In this document: positions 22,601 through 34,615 of the stretch, piece after piece
How positions within the stretch are numbered: the stretch's first letter is position 1
Layout: each line of letters opens with the position of its first letter
Source: Paraphaeosphaeria minitans
Taxonomy: Eukaryota; Ascomycota; Dothideomycetes; Pleosporales; Didymosphaeriaceae
Assembly (NCBI GenBank): GCA_015832175.1
Contig: WJXW01000012.1
Coordinates: forward strand, 1,756,001 to 1,820,000
Reading direction: 5' to 3'
Length of the DNA stretch: 64,000 nucleotides
Translations under genes and position numbers: made by a program
Notes under the pieces: model-generated
The model's database searches: none
The model's input: only the letters and a program-made list of their open reading frames with translations
Told to the model about the DNA's origin: nothing

Positions 22601-23140
22601 TCATCACGGGCATAGTTTGGCTCGCTTTACGAGCGCCGTGTATATACTTACAGCTTCCTGCTCCCGGAGTGTGAGACCTTTGCCGTCGTCGAATTCGCCC
22701 TCCGGTCGCTTGTGCAGTGCCATCGGTGTGCTCACATCACTCGAGTCGGCGTGGGGAATCGGGGTCTGGCTGACAGACTCGCTGAAAGAGCTTGAAAGTA
22801 CGTTCATGGTGCTCGCTTCGGGTAAGGGTGTTCCACCCAGCTCGAAACCCTTCTTCAGGGCAGCAGGTGTAGCAATGCCGCCCTGGAGCAGGCCATTGAC
22901 TTGTCGCGTTCGGTTGGCGGTTGCGCTCTTCATGAGCGGTGTGAATTCGGCCTTCCCAGCCGGATTTCGCAGTGCGGCGAGGGGATTGCGCGGTGTTCGT
23001 GCTCCATTCGGTTGTTTGAAGAGATTATCGCGGCCGGCAGGGGCCTGGAAAGATTCGAGCTCGGTGAAGTCGACGCCAGTCTGGCTCATGCGCGTCGCGT
23101 CGCCGCGTTCGGTGCGCGGGGTTTCGAGGAAGTCCGCCAT
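19629..23140 (-). CDS. apsB: ApsB/Mto1-type microtubule-organising-centre protein
   Basis: Large coiled-coil protein of the centrosomin/Mto1/ApsB family that anchors gamma-tubulin complexes at spindle pole bodies and septal microtubule-organising centres. Exons 23140-22652, 22583-19957 and 19878-19629 give 1,121 residues, near A. nidulans ApsB. The N-terminal Cnn_1N motif (LREQEARLEQIDKENFGLKL then KIHFLEEGLKK) appears only after removing intron 22584-22651. Residues about 200-950 are almost uninterrupted heptad-repeat coiled coil. The C-terminus (ARCVRAEGFRESLGYQKRFF, then MIEVYNQC) matches the Mto2-binding domain after removing intron 19879-19956. That last intron holds a tandem CCGAA/TTCGG pentanucleotide repeat. 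Its 78-nt length keeps the frame and it has no stop, so naive ORF calling retains it. Confidence 0.92.
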
Positions 23141-23477
23141 GCTAGAGATGCTCCTGCTAGTTCATGAGCGAAAGAAATATTGGGTACGCTGCGCGCCGGC
23201 GGTGTGGAAAGAAGACTCACCACGACGTTGGTGGATGTAATGTAAACAAACACAGCAACACGTCGGCTGTGGCCCGTGCCATCTGTCTCCGCTAACCTGA
23301 GACGGGATGGCGCCACCAGGTTGTGGGACGTGCCTGCCCAGGCTGCCAGTCACGCGCCACTGGCGGCCAAAGCTCGAGATTTTGAGATTTTTGCCAGCCC
23401 TCGTTTCGTCTCATCCACCGCAGCTGACATCGCCGCCATCCAGTCCGCGCAGAGTTGACATTCGCCTGACTACCAGC

Positions 23478-25388
23478 ATGGCAGTCCCGCAAGACGACTT
23501 CAAGTGGTTCGGCGAAGGCTTTGACGGCTTTCCGAAGCGGCTGCCCGATGATGTTGTAGAATACATGGTCTTCATCATCGACTCCAGGCTCTCTGATCTG
23601 CAGACCCGGGAGTGTCTACAAGCGTTCAGGCGCGCACTAACTGCTCTAGAGAAGAAGTTTTTGAACGAGTACATCTGGCAACGCGAGCCCATCAAGCTTG
23701 ACCTTGTGCGAGAAAACGCGCGATGGCTTCTGAAGGGCACGACGAACTATGGCGACAGCGTTGCTGACGAATGGCTGATCGTGTACCTGCTACGCGAGCT
23801 AAGTAAAGAGTTCAAAGACGCCTGGATCAGAATCTACGACACAGACGGCGAGTTCCTGCTCATTGAGGCTGCTAATGCTCTGCCAAGTTGGCTGAACCCA
23901 GAAGTTGCAGAGAACAGGATCTGGATCAACAATCATCGTCTCCTTGTTACACCGCTTTCCAAGGACCAGACGCCTGCGTCTTTGGACTTGGCCGAAGCGC
24001 TGATGATTATCCGAGAAACCCCGGCGCGGCCCCAGCATTATCCCAAGATCGAGAAGGAGGCCTTCAATCGTCTCAACGGCTATCCGGGCGCGATATCCAC
24101 CAATCAGCACCATGCGACTCTGCCATTGCCTCGAAAGGTGGTCCACATACTGCACCTGAACCCTGCGTACATTTCACCCGCAGTCGAGGCATTCTACCTG
24201 CGAGACCCTGTTGTACTAGGCTTGTTACAGCCTGAGAAATCGAAGAAGAAACTCAACTTCCCTCCAGAAGATTTCGTCGAGGTTAGCACTAGGTTCACAA
24301 AGGTCCTCTATGCGCAGCTCCTCGGCCAAAACTGGGACCCACCTGCTACTCATGATGCGGCTCTGAAAGAACTCTGCAAACTTGGCAAGACACCCGAGAA
24401 GGCCGAGATCGCAGTCAAACTCGTTGCAGGCCTTGAAATGCTCCTGCAGCACGAAATTTATGCGGACAAGCCGGCAGTCAGGGAGATCAAACTGCTCCTG
24501 GAGGATCTGGACACAGGCGACGACGTTTTACCAGCCGATGCTGAGATTGCAGCATGGCCCAAGCGCGAGGATGACGAAGCTTGGTTGAACATCGACTTCG
24601 CGGAGTTCGAGCGCGAGCTGGCTGGCAAGGGCGGAAAGGAAGGCTTTGGAGACAAAGATGCCCAGCAAAACTTGAAGAAGATGGTCGAACGTTTCAACGC
24701 ATTCTTGGCGGACGACGAAGCCGGTGTTGATGGTGCCAATGGTCTCGACCCTATGGACATGGATAATGACTCCGACGCCGAGCGGCGCGGCTGGGACGAC
24801 CCCGAGGACTCTGACTCACCATCTGGCCTTAAGGGCGCAGACAAAGAAAGCGACGACGAGGACGATGACGACCACGACGACGCAGATGCTGAATATGCAG
24901 AGTACGAGAAAGCTTACGAGAACTTTATGACGCTGTCGGCGGCTGAAAAAGCCATCCTCACTGACGACGCCCGTGAGCTAGCTCTAGCGGAGGAAGCGGA
25001 TCGCGAGGAAGATGATGAGATCAAGAAACTCTCGGACATGATGGAGGCAGAACTCTTTGGTCATGGCGCATTGAACCTAGATCCTGGGCGGGGCCAAAGA
25101 AGCCAGAGTACCAAAGGCCAAGCGAACCAACCGATCACGTCAGCAAAAGGCAAGGGTAAAGCGAAGGTAGAAATGCAACCGGAGAAAGACGCAGACGAAG
25201 ACGACAGTGATGACGACGTCTTGGACGATGACTACAACCTAGCAGAGAACATGCTCAAGGCCTTCAAGGGCCAAGTTGGCATGGCAGGGCCTGCAGGCAA
25301 TTTAATGGGCCTGATGGGTGTACAGTTTCCACCAGACGCGGACGATGAGCAAAAGAGTCGGGGAAAGGGCAAGGCTCTGCTGCGGTAG
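23478..25388 (+). CDS. ecd: Ecdysoneless/SGT1 family protein
   Basis: Single-exon gene of 636 residues, homologous to the ecdysoneless (ECD, also named SGT1) family. Members support transcription or pre-mRNA splicing through contacts with Prp8 and the R2TP/Hsp90 system. The N-terminal half has the family blocks (YMVFIID near the start, DEWLIVYLLRELSKEF, WIRIYDTDGEFLLIEAA, LPSWLNPEVAENRIWI). The C-terminal half becomes strongly acidic (EDDDDHDDADAEY; DEDDSDDDVLDDDYN), typical of the family. The start at 23478 is preferred over the longer ORF from 23307 because homology begins directly after MAVPQDDFKWF. It is divergent from apsB, with 337 bp between the two starts. Confidence 0.9.
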   Translation: MAVPQDDFKWFGEGFDGFPKRLPDDVVEYMVFIIDSRLSDLQTRECLQAFRRALTALEKKFLNEYIWQREPIKLDLVRENARWLLKGTTNYGDSVADEWLIVYLLRELSKEFKDAWIRIYDTDGEFLLIEAANALPSWLNPEVAENRIWINNHRLLVTPLSKDQTPASLDLAEALMIIRETPARPQHYPKIEKEAFNRLNGYPGAISTNQHHATLPLPRKVVHILHLNPAYISPAVEAFYLRDPVVLGLLQPEKSKKKLNFPPEDFVEVSTRFTKVLYAQLLGQNWDPPATHDAALKELCKLGKTPEKAEIAVKLVAGLEMLLQHEIYADKPAVREIKLLLEDLDTGDDVLPADAEIAAWPKREDDEAWLNIDFAEFERELAGKGGKEGFGDKDAQQNLKKMVERFNAFLADDEAGVDGANGLDPMDMDNDSDAERRGWDDPEDSDSPSGLKGADKESDDEDDDDHDDADAEYAEYEKAYENFMTLSAAEKAILTDDARELALAEEADREEDDEIKKLSDMMEAELFGHGALNLDPGRGQRSQSTKGQANQPITSAKGKGKAKVEMQPEKDADEDDSDDDVLDDDYNLAENMLKAFKGQVGMAGPAGNLMGLMGVQFPPDADDEQKSRGKGKALLR

Positions 25389-25785
25389 CCTAGCGCCTAC
25401 TACTGCGATACGCCTCTGATGCGTCATGATGCAAGACTTCGTAATGTACTTAACACTCCATACATTGGTGTACTACGAACAATCAACGCACATACGCTCA
25501 CTATTGATCAGAGTGCAAGAGCTCTATGCAACCGATCCTCTGCAAGCTCCCCAAACTTCGAAACTCCAATGCCGTCGTGTCTATCATAGAGTCTCCTCAT
25601 TAGATCTATGCGTACAAGTCCTAACGTCTGGTCGAGCCGGCTGTTCGGGACTGTACGGGACTGTACCAAGCATCCGGTCCGCACTGTCGATCGCCCACAC
25701 CATATATGCCTCGTTAAGAGCAACATCAGTGAAGCAATCTCATCATATCTGTGAAGCTGTTCACCAAATAATATTCATCCTACGA
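25389..25785. other. Intergenic, no gene seen
   Basis: Short gap between the ecd homologue and a possible small minus-strand gene. It holds no features I can support. Confidence 0.5.
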
Positions 25786-26139
25786 TCATTTGCCTTGCCC
25801 TTTCCCCTGCTCTTGTATCAATCCCGCCTTGTCGCCCAACTGCTCCCGGTTGGCTCCCGCGTATGGCCATGGATGCGGCACCCGTGGTACCTGGAATGGA
25901 GCCGTGATGGGATATCTTGCTGTGGGCGGTTGTTGCGGCCGCGCCGGGGGTTGATAGTGGTGGAACTGGGTCGCAGTAGCCACGGACTGGCCTGCCTGTC
26001 CCTGAGGTTGCGACTGCGGCCGTGGCTGTATCGTCTGATACTGCTGCGAAGTCCCGCCTGACGTTGAAGGCGAGGTCGTCGACCTTGAATATGCATTGTG
26101 CCAGTTCGCCGCGTTCTGGGAGTGCTTGTTCGGATCCAT
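25786..26139 (-). CDS. Possible small Pro/Gln-rich protein
   Basis: ORF of 117 residues from ATG 26139, starting MDPNKHSQNAANWHNAYSRS. It is rich in Gln, Pro, Ser and Thr (QPRPQSQPQGQAGQ) and predicted disordered. There is no recognisable domain. It is tail-to-tail with the ecd homologue. The evenly low-complexity but non-repetitive composition and an unambiguous ATG favour a real gene weakly. There is no intron or homology evidence. Confidence 0.4.
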   Translation of the reverse strand: MDPNKHSQNAANWHNAYSRSTTSPSTSGGTSQQYQTIQPRPQSQPQGQAGQSVATATQFHHYQPPARPQQPPTARYPITAPFQVPRVPHPWPYAGANREQLGDKAGLIQEQGKGQGK

Positions 26140-29088
26140 GGTTCGGTGGTAGTCTGACACCCGTAAGAGAGGAGTCGAATTCGAGGATAGTCTGGTCTGG
26201 CTTACCGTACGGGTGGCGCCGCATGTGGAGATCGAGGCAAGCAGCAGTTCTTACAGTCAGAGACAGGGCCGCGCCGTTTAGTGCCCGCTGGCTCCCCAGG
26301 TAGGTAGGTAATCGTCCTGCTCTATCTGCTACGTATTCAAGGCGCGCCCATACTAGCACCTCGCCTACGCGAATCCTGCGTTCGTCTCGAGCCTACTCGT
26401 AAGACCTCGTACGCACACGCTTCCTACCATCCCAGCCACCGAGAGTTAGACAGCCAGGCATGCGCAAGGACGACATACTGCCACGTGCGGTGAGACGCGG
26501 ACGCCTGTAGGTACTCCTCCCGCAACGCCACGATGCCCGCAAGGAGAACCGTCTCGCTCTATGCGGCCCCACGCCACGCGAGCGCTGGCATCGTGCGAAC
26601 GAGCCCCGTTGCCCCGTTTCGCTGTACCTGCATTGCATCCCGATGTCACGCGCCTACTGGATGGCATCTCGACACGGGCGATTCGGCGTGAGCATCTCCT
26701 TGTGCGTGAGCATCTTCCCTTCTCGGAAGAAGGCTATCGTAGGTACCATTCCCTGTCTTCCTGCATGGCGCTATTCATAGTAGGCCACGGCTATCAGCCG
26801 CAATCTTTGCCAAGGGTGGGTAATATACGCACATACGGCAGATACATGCATGCGACGCTGAACCAAGAACCGATAGACAGGACGTTAACGTTTCGGCCGC
26901 ATTGGGTGAGCCGTTGGCGGCTCCGCGGGTTCATATGTTAGCTTGGGGGCCAGCAATGACCAAACCGTACCCAAATCTGTCGGAACCAGGGCTCGAGCAA
27001 GTATTGATCACGATGGATACGTACTCCGCACTATCAGCGGGGGCGGATCGATAGATGTACATCCGCTCCGGTGAATTCGACAACAAGATCTCTCGGGCGG
27101 CAGATCGGCTTCGCTACCAACTCAAACTTGCGCACCTCCAGCCGATCGCACGAATTATCAAGATCAAATACAAACTCGCAAATATTGACGTCGGCAGCAC
27201 CGCCGACGTTGCACGCACGACCTATATCCAGACCACTAATACACCCCCGGCGCCACGTGCAGTAGTCCAGACACCGGGTAGCGAGATCCTCCTCGTGCTG
27301 ACCCTGTCCGGCCCCCCTGTACAACGTGCTCACATACGCTGCTGTTTCACCAGCGTGTTGGGGGTCGCTGCGCACCGCAATGCCTACACTACGGACTTCG
27401 AGTGATTTACTGTTTGGGACGCACTACGGTACCGTACCTAGGTACCTACTGGTTACCTGGCGAATTGGAGGAAGGGAATTGCACAGAGCTAACGGGATGA
27501 CGGGTTTTTTGCGTGGACTCCTTGCTGGTCATGTCGTGCTGGGCGTCGGAAAGGGAAGCTTGGACGGCGACGTCGTGTAGTATCCGTTAGGTAACCGGCG
27601 CCGTCGTGAGTGCGTAGGGTGACTTGGTGCGAGCGTGCTCGACCCAGGATTCAGCTGAGTCCACGTCTGCTTTTGAGGATACTAGAAACGCGGTGTGCAG
27701 ATTTCCGTGCCACCGTGGCAGGTCGCCTCGTTGGGGAGTACGTGAGAGTATGTGCCGCGTTAGAGCCTCCCGCACTGGCTGTCCATGGAGAACTAAATTT
27801 CTATACTGCATTCGAGACTCATGTCACAGGTGGCATCATCAGTGTGGATGGGTGACATCTGCTTTCGTCGGCGGCTACCTGAAGGAAGAATGCCTAGATT
27901 ACCAAAAATCGTCCAAGCCCCTTCGGAATCTACTCCAATCACTGCTGAGTTTTACCACTTCAAGGTCACCGATGACATCTGCGAGGAAACCTGTGACCGC
28001 TTTGAAGTCCTCCACCAGTCAATCACTGATGGAGGTGAAACTGCCCAGCTTGGGAATACTCCTGGCTACCACTTCCAGCCTTTCAACCCCTAGAGTAATG
28101 CCACCGGGAACGGGTATTTCAAAGATCAGTATTTCGCATCTGCCTGATGTCCGAACACACGTTTACGAGATACGAGACTTGAGCGACCAAAACACCAACC
28201 ATCATGAATTGAAAAAATGTTCTTAGATGGGAGGCGGGAGTGTGAGTGTGATACTTACAAGCATAAACAGCGGAGGTCAAGACGTACAACCCTAAATATG
28301 GCAATGCGTACAACTAGCCTTGAAATACTTCGTGCTTGCTTACTGGCATTGATGGATTCCTGCTCTTTGTGGGAGTCTGAATGTGCGCCAAGAGCCCGAG
28401 AAAGTAACGCCATCTACTGAGCCAGCAGCCTGTGAGAGGGCATGAGTGTCACAGCTATGAGGTGAAGCAGCCGTCCCCGTGGGGCTGAAGCAAAGGTAGC
28501 CCTTGAGAATGGCACTATCGTAGACGAGTTGGTGTCCATGCACGTAGCGGTTCTACTAGGTAAATAGCACGACATTCTGCCTTGCGACAAATGTTTCCGA
28601 TATGAACTCATGTTTTGTATAATGTCCAAGCCTTGTCATGTTGGTCATCTTACTGTGGTCTTGAGTGAGGGATTATCTTGAGAACTGCAAGGGCATGAAT
28701 GGACGCTGGAGTCTGCAGGGTCCTCACTACGCAACCTCCACCCCTTCCCAAAACAGACCATCGCGCGAGATTAGCTAGCCTCTCTAGGCTAGCGTATACA
28801 CGTATCCACACTCCGATACTGAACACTCTACTGGAGAATGTGCGAGCTTGGAAACAATGTCGGTGCTAAGCCTCCAGCGGTCTGGTAGCCTCGCGCTTCG
28901 AGCTGTTTTGGGTGTATGTGGAGTGGGTACTTTCGATTTGGGACTAGATAGGTTAAGTCGTGATTTTCGCACTCTGCCTCCAGAATAACGAGCAGGTATA
29001 TCTGCACTTATAAAATGGTAGCTTGCCTCCTCAATAAAAGTCTCGTATCCGTCTGCGAGCGCTCTCCTGGTACATCCAAATCTTAATC
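26140..29088. other. 2.9-kb stretch without a credible gene
   Basis: Many short ORFs on both strands, none with family features or consistent codon bias. The ORF at 27624-28226 and the overlapping one at 27821-28093 contain a short phrase that reads like protein (KVTDDICEETCDRFEVLHQ). I see no extension or splice structure, so they may be relics. Confidence 0.5.
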
Positions 29089-30938
29089 ATGACAATGTTA
29101 TCAACACCTTTCGGCTCCTTCAAAGGAAAGCGCGCAGACGGCGTGATCCAGTACCTCGGCATCCCGTATGCTACTTTGAAGGACCAGCTCAGTTGCCCGG
29201 AGATGGTGCAATCCTATGAGGAAGTTGTTGATGCTACCGAATATGGGTAAGTCTACACCACTCACCAAGTTACTTCGATCTCAATTCAATTCTCCCATTC
29301 TATATCTTCTCAACTGAGATGTATGCTACATGTGGATGCTGATGCCAATAGTCCACGCGCTCCCGCCCCCGACGCCTCCGTCTTCGAGCAGAAATCCCTC
29401 ATCCAGGCCGTCATCGACGAAACACCTTCGCCACGCATGTCAGGCATTGAGTGTCTGAATGTCAACATTACTTTGCCGTCACCAATTGGCCCGGAAAATA
29501 CACGAAAACTCCCAGTCATGGTGTTCATCCATGGTGGCGGATTTATCATGGGCAGCAGTTCTGCGCCGTACTTCGACTCAACTCGCTTGGTATCGCTTTC
29601 CGTCGAGCTGGGAACGCCCGTGATTGTTGTCAGCATCAAGTATGTCCTGTCACCGGCTATTCGTACCATACAGACCCACTGATGCAGGATTCTAGCTACC
29701 GCTTAGCCGTACTAGGTAACCTTACTTCCTCGGAACTCCGAGCCGCAGGATACCGGGGCAACAACGCATTAAGAGACCAGAAGTGTGCTTTACAATGGGT
29801 ACAGTCGCATATTGAAGCGTTCGGAGGCGATGAGAGGAATGTGACTGCGTTCGGGGTGAGCGCTGGCTCGGGTAACTCTTCTCATGCTCTTCTTACAAGA
29901 GTCAATTCCAGGACTGACAAGTAGCAGTCGCGGTTCTGACGCAGCTGTTCTCGACAGAGCCTCTATTCACGCGTGCAATTGCTATGAGCGGAACGCCGAT
30001 TATGCTCAAGCCGTTGTCCGTTGCTAGGGCGGAGGCGACGTATGAGTCTATCATCGAAGCCCTGGGACTCGAGAACGCGAGTGTAGAAAAGCGTATTCAG
30101 CGTCTTCTCACAATCTCAGCTGAGGAGCTGGTAGAGAAGACGCCTATGACGGCCAGACTTGCGCCGTACCTAGATGGACGAATTCTCCCCGAAGCTGTCA
30201 CATTCGAGAAACTTGCTTCCACGATGGACATCCCCGGAACGAAGTGGTGCAAACAATTGATGATCGGGGACTGCCGGCACGATGTGCGTCTGCCAAGTAC
30301 AGTTTTCATTTCAATCATGCTGACAAAGTCCACAGGGCAGCGTCACCTTCTTCATGGGCCTCGGATCCCATATACGCAATCTAGGATCTAAACTATACAC
30401 CTCCTTCTCTGCTAGTTTGGGCGCCGCTTCAGCTACCAGCTTACTAGACGCATATGGCATCACACCCAGCACGGCCGACGACGTTGTACTGCAGCATACC
30501 ATCGATCTCGCTACGGATGTCGTATACGCCGCTCCTGCGCTCTCTTACGCGCGCGCTTGGCCTGGGGAGAGATACATGTATCATTTCAACGAAGGAAATC
30601 CTTGGGAGGGACAGTTCAAAGGAATGGCGATACATATGCTCGACGCAACATTTCTGTTCCAAAACTATAATGAAAAGATGGAAGAGTTTGGGAAGGATGT
30701 TGCGAGGGCTTTGGCGAAGAGTTTTGTAGCATTCGCAAACGGAATAGAGCCATGGGATCAATTCGATCAGGTGGCTCGGAATGTGAAAGTGTTTGGAGGC
30801 GCAGAGGTGGAGCGTACGGTTGGGAGCAATGGATGGGGAGATGGAAGGAGAAATACGCTGTTCAGGCTTGCGGAAGAGGGAAAAGTGAATTTAGATGGGC
30901 TAAGTGTCGCATGGGAGGAGTTCCTTGCCGGGAAATAG
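29089..30938 (+). CDS. Type B carboxylesterase/lipase (alpha/beta hydrolase)
   Basis: Carboxylesterase type B family hydrolase. Five exons: 29089-29246, 29352-29639, 29696-29871, 29925-30283 and 30336-30938, all GT-AG, giving 527 residues. Seen in order are an N-terminal FGSFKGKRADGVIQYLGIPYA block, the oxyanion HGGGF motif, NYRLAVLG across intron 2, the nucleophile elbow GVSAGSA across intron 3 (usual GESAG, here Val for Glu) and a C-terminal His region (MAIHMLD). There is no signal peptide, so it is probably intracellular. It converges on the SDR with only 44 bp between the stops and is the left-most gene of a five-gene cluster. Substrate is unknown. Ester or lactone cleavage is inferred. 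Confidence 0.9.
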
Positions 30939-30982
30939 AGAAAATAGAACATACAGTCCTCACATAGAAAAGAATTTCGACA

Positions 30983-31888
30983 TTAAAAAGTTGGCCGCTC
31001 CGGCACCTTCTGGTAACCCAAATCCCATATACTCTGGCTCTCCTCCCCTATCCATCTCTGACTCTCGTTCGCCCAGTCTACGGGTTTCCTGAAGTATATG
31101 TTTTCTTGTGACAGCTCGATCGTTTCGGCTGTGAGGCTGTCGTCGGCCAATATCGCCTCAATGGCTTTGACTACGGTTGATAGAGGCGTGATGTGCTCTT
31201 CTGGCCAAAGCGGCAAGATCTCAGGCGGGCAGAGACCTGTGGGAATGAAGGCAGGGCAGATGGCGTTAACGGTGATGCCTTCCTTGACCAAGATGGGCCC
31301 AGCTGCTCGTACGAAACCGACAACGCCGTACTTTGAGGCGGTGTATTGTGGGTTCTGAGTCATGAAACTGCGAAGGTTAGCTTTTCGCACTCATGCAAGG
31401 TGTTGAATGGCTTACTATAGACCAGCCGCCGAACTCGTCGCCACAAACTTCCCCGTTCCTCCACCTGCTTCTTTGCTTCGCCGAACGTAGTACTTGAACA
31501 GCCACAATCCCTGAATGACCGCCTCAAGATTGACCTGCATGCTCTTCGTGTTCAGCGGCTTGACCAAGCCCTCTGCATCCACCTCCTCTTTCTCCACTCC
31601 ATCATACAACATTTGCCTGTCGTCGATGCCTGCATTTGCATGGAAAAAGTCGAGCCGGTTGCCGCCCCATTCGTAGGCTTGCTTGAAGAGGCGCGCTTGC
31701 GATGGGTAGGAGGCGACATCGACTTGAATGAAAGTTGTGTTGTCGCCGAGCTTTTTGGCTGCATCTGCGCCGGTTTTGGGATTTAACTCGGCAATGACAA
31801 CACGATAGCCTTTGCTGTGGAGATGTGTTGCTACAGTCAGACCGATGCCTGAGCCTGCGCCTGTCACTACGGCGACTGGCTTGGACAT
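30983..31888 (-). CDS. Short-chain dehydrogenase/reductase
   Basis: Classical SDR of 285 residues in two exons (31888-31416 and 31367-30983). The intron 31368-31415 has a GTAAGC donor and CGCAG acceptor. The NAD(P)-binding TGAGSGIG lies at residues about 9-16. The acidic residue after beta-2 (VIAELNP) suggests NAD preference. NAG, the catalytic Ser (SSAAGL) and YTASK follow in order. The C-terminal part resembles the 15-hydroxyprostaglandin-dehydrogenase-like subgroup. It is divergent from the carboxymuconolactone-decarboxylase-like gene over 330 bp, so the two may share a promoter. Confidence 0.93.
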
Positions 31889-32218
31889 GGTGTTTCCGTA
31901 TATCTGGCGTCGTCGTGACTAGGCCTAATGGTGATGCAGATCAACCAGGAGGGTCTGTTGGATAAACTGGGATTCGTTTGAGATGGATCAATTTCATTCT
32001 CGCGTCCAGACAGTAGACTTTACAATGAACGGTAGTTGTGGAGAAGAATGACCCCACATCCTTCTGGTATACTTGCATCGCGGAACAACGCCGCCGGCCC
32101 CGCACTAGACCCCTTGGAGCCTAGAACATGCGGGGGAATCAAACCCACATCGTACCCCATCTCACCCCCACTCGTGCCTCGATCCTCCAATACGATCACT
32201 TCCAAACATTCCCACATC

Positions 32219-32701
32219 ATGCCGACCGCCAAGGAGATTGAGCAAGCGCACAAGACGCTTTTTGACGCGGGCATCGAGATCCGCCGGGAGGTTGCCGGAA
32301 CCGACTACGTTGATGCCGCCCTCAAGCGCTTCTCCTCCGAATTCTCCAAGCCATTGCAGAGCTCGTTGACTGAGGTTGGCTGGGGCTGGATATGGAGTCG
32401 TCCCGGCCTCACTCGCAAGCAGAGGAGCTTGCTGAATCTGGGTATGCTGTCTGCGTTGAACAGAAGCACCGAACTGGGGGTTCATGTCCGCGGTGCATTG
32501 AACAATGGGCTGAGTGAGGTGGAGATCAGGGAAGCATTGTTGCAGGTTGGGGTGTACTGTGGACTTGTGAGATTTCTCCGCGAGAATGGAGCAACCTTTT
32601 GAATTGACTCCAAACAGCCTGCCTCCTTGGAAGCATTTCGGATTGCCGAAGATGTCATCAACAGATACAAAAAAGACGCCAAACCTCAAGCGAAGCTTTG
32701 A
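32219..32701 (+). CDS. Carboxymuconolactone decarboxylase-like (AhpD-fold) protein
   Basis: Small helical CMD/AhpD-fold protein. Relatives decarboxylate gamma-carboxymuconolactone in aromatic catabolism or act as peroxidase-like enzymes. Two exons, 32219-32566 and 32618-32701, encode 143 residues. The 51-nt intron (GTGAGA, CAACAG-type acceptor) was missed by simple ORF reading. Splicing yields the normal family end PASLEAFRIAEDVINRY. The core has RPGLTRKQRSLLNLGMLSAL and GLSEVEIREALLQVGVYCGL. The family's usual CxxC is absent, as in true CMD rather than AhpD. It converges on the P450 with a 36-bp gap. Confidence 0.92.
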
Positions 32702-32737
32702 AACAATCTCATTACCTATCATGGAGACTCAATCCAT

Positions 32738-34543
32738 TCAAAAGTTAATACCTTCTTTCTCAGCTTGGCCAAACACTTCCTGCATGACCTTCGCATGCTT
32801 CTCACTCCTTGGCAGGATTTCGCACTCAAACGGGATTGGCACGGAGAAGAATCCTTTCACCATCTCCTGTGTCGGCTCGATCACTTTTCCATCTGGACTT
32901 TTCTTCTTCACAATATTGAATCCCCAAAGGACCCGGGAAATATTGATGAACAGCGAGCGTTCGGCCACGTGCACGCCTGGGCACACGCGTCGCCCGGCGC
33001 CATACGTGAAATGATCGCGTTCGTAGGGATCAGTCGCATTGATGTAGTCCGCAGCTGAGAGCGGTTTGTCCAGATACCGCGACGGGTCAAAATCATCCGG
33101 GTTCTCCCATAGATTTGGATCGCGATGAATGGCCCTGCTCTCGACTAAGCATTGTGCCTTGGAACTGGGTATAAACTTACCACCAGTTCAGCACCGCGAC
33201 CGAGCCCTTCGGCACAAAGTACCCATCATACCAATCATCCTCGCTCGTCGCATGCGTCATGCCAAACTTATTCACAGGCCGCCACCTCAGCACCTCCTTG
33301 ATCAGACTTCGCACGTACGGCAGATCCTTCTCGTCGTCCCAGCCCGGCAATCTTCCGCTTCCGACTACACCATCCAGCTCATCCTGTGCCTTCTTCTGCG
33401 CATCCTGGAACAATGTCATACACAACATGAAATTATTCAGCGTCGTAGCTGTCGTCTCAGACCCCGCTTCTATCAGCCCTCCACATGTATACGCTGCAGC
33501 TAGATCGTCGATCCCGCTCTTCGCAGGGTCATTCAGATAGAATGTCTTAGTAAAACAGTTCTTCGCCTCGCCGGCATCTGTTTCACGCTTCAGTCTGTTC
33601 CAAAGATCAAGGTACACTTTGCTGTCGTGCTCGAACGCCCGGCGTCCATGGGTGCGCCAATTCCCTAGCAAGCGTTCGGGAAGGAACGTAAGAGAGGGAA
33701 AGCTATCGATTGCGTAAGCGCCGGGCGCAGTCATCTCAGTGAAATTCTCCAGCACAGTGTAGATCTTTTTGATGAGCGGGTCTTCCCAAGAGGGGATGCG
33801 GTAGCCGTAGGTAACTAGCATGATCACGGATGCTGAGTAGCGTCTGTTCATCATGTAGAAGTCTTTCGGACTAGTGAGAAAGTCGACGAGCAGCTGCTTG
33901 GACTCGAAGTCTTGCACAGGCTGATATTTAACCGATGTGTTGAGGTTGAGTAGGGCATGTGAGTGTTTACGGATGGACCGCCAGCGCGGGCCATATGGCA
34001 TAAAGAGTTGGCGGCGTCCAGCGCTCATTACATCCTGGGCCAGAGGAAAGGGAGCTCGGGAGGAGTAGACGGAAGATTTCTTGTCCATGAGGTCTTTTAC
34101 GGCTTTTGGTGTCGACAACCAGATGTAGTCCGTGCCGCCGAGCTTGGTGTAGAAGATAGCGCCATATCTAGTAGTAAGTCAGATTCTATTTTTTCAAATG
34201 CTCTACAAGAGTCCCCCAGATTTATTCAATGAGCGAGGCAGCTTGAACTATATTCATTGCATACTGTTTGTGCCACGCAGTGACTTTTTCGCGCACAGTT
34301 TCACTATCTGCGAAGTCCAGGAGATGGCCGATGAGAGGAAGTCCTAGTGGTCCCGGAGGTAACTTCCTTCTTCTCGAGTCCTGCTATAAGTCAGTTTCCT
34401 ATGCAGAGGGATGAGGTACGAGTGCGAGAAAATTGGTAGCTTGCCTTGATGGAGTTAGGAACAAGGTAGAAGTACACCGTTAAAAACAGCAGCACTGGCG
34501 CAGACACAAACAGCGCAGCCTGCAAGAGTAAAGAATCCATCAT
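32738..34543 (-). CDS. Cytochrome P450 monooxygenase
   Basis: Membrane-anchored microsomal P450 of 532 residues. Exons: 34543-34445, 34380-34265, 34167-33181 and 33134-32738. The N-terminal helix (LLLQAALFVSAPVLLFLTVY) is followed by the PPGPLGLPLIGH hinge, the I-helix GGLIEAGSETT, the K-helix EVLR and the haem loop FTYGAGRRVCPG. The first intron (34381-34444) has a GC donor (AAG|GCAAGC) and no usable GT. The others are GT-AG. The substrate is unknown. The family looks like the fungal CYP groups with an AGSETT I-helix. It is divergent from the alpha/beta hydrolase over 259 bp and belongs to the same cluster. Confidence 0.93.
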
Positions 34544-34615
34544 TGACTATCTTCAAAATCTGATTCTACTCAACTTTACATTTAATGTCGATATGCTATG
34601 TCGATGTAGTTTATT

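Noticed and set aside
26561..26941. 126-codon ORF in the 26-29 kb gap
   Set aside because: No family features, and competing ORFs of equal length lie in other frames.
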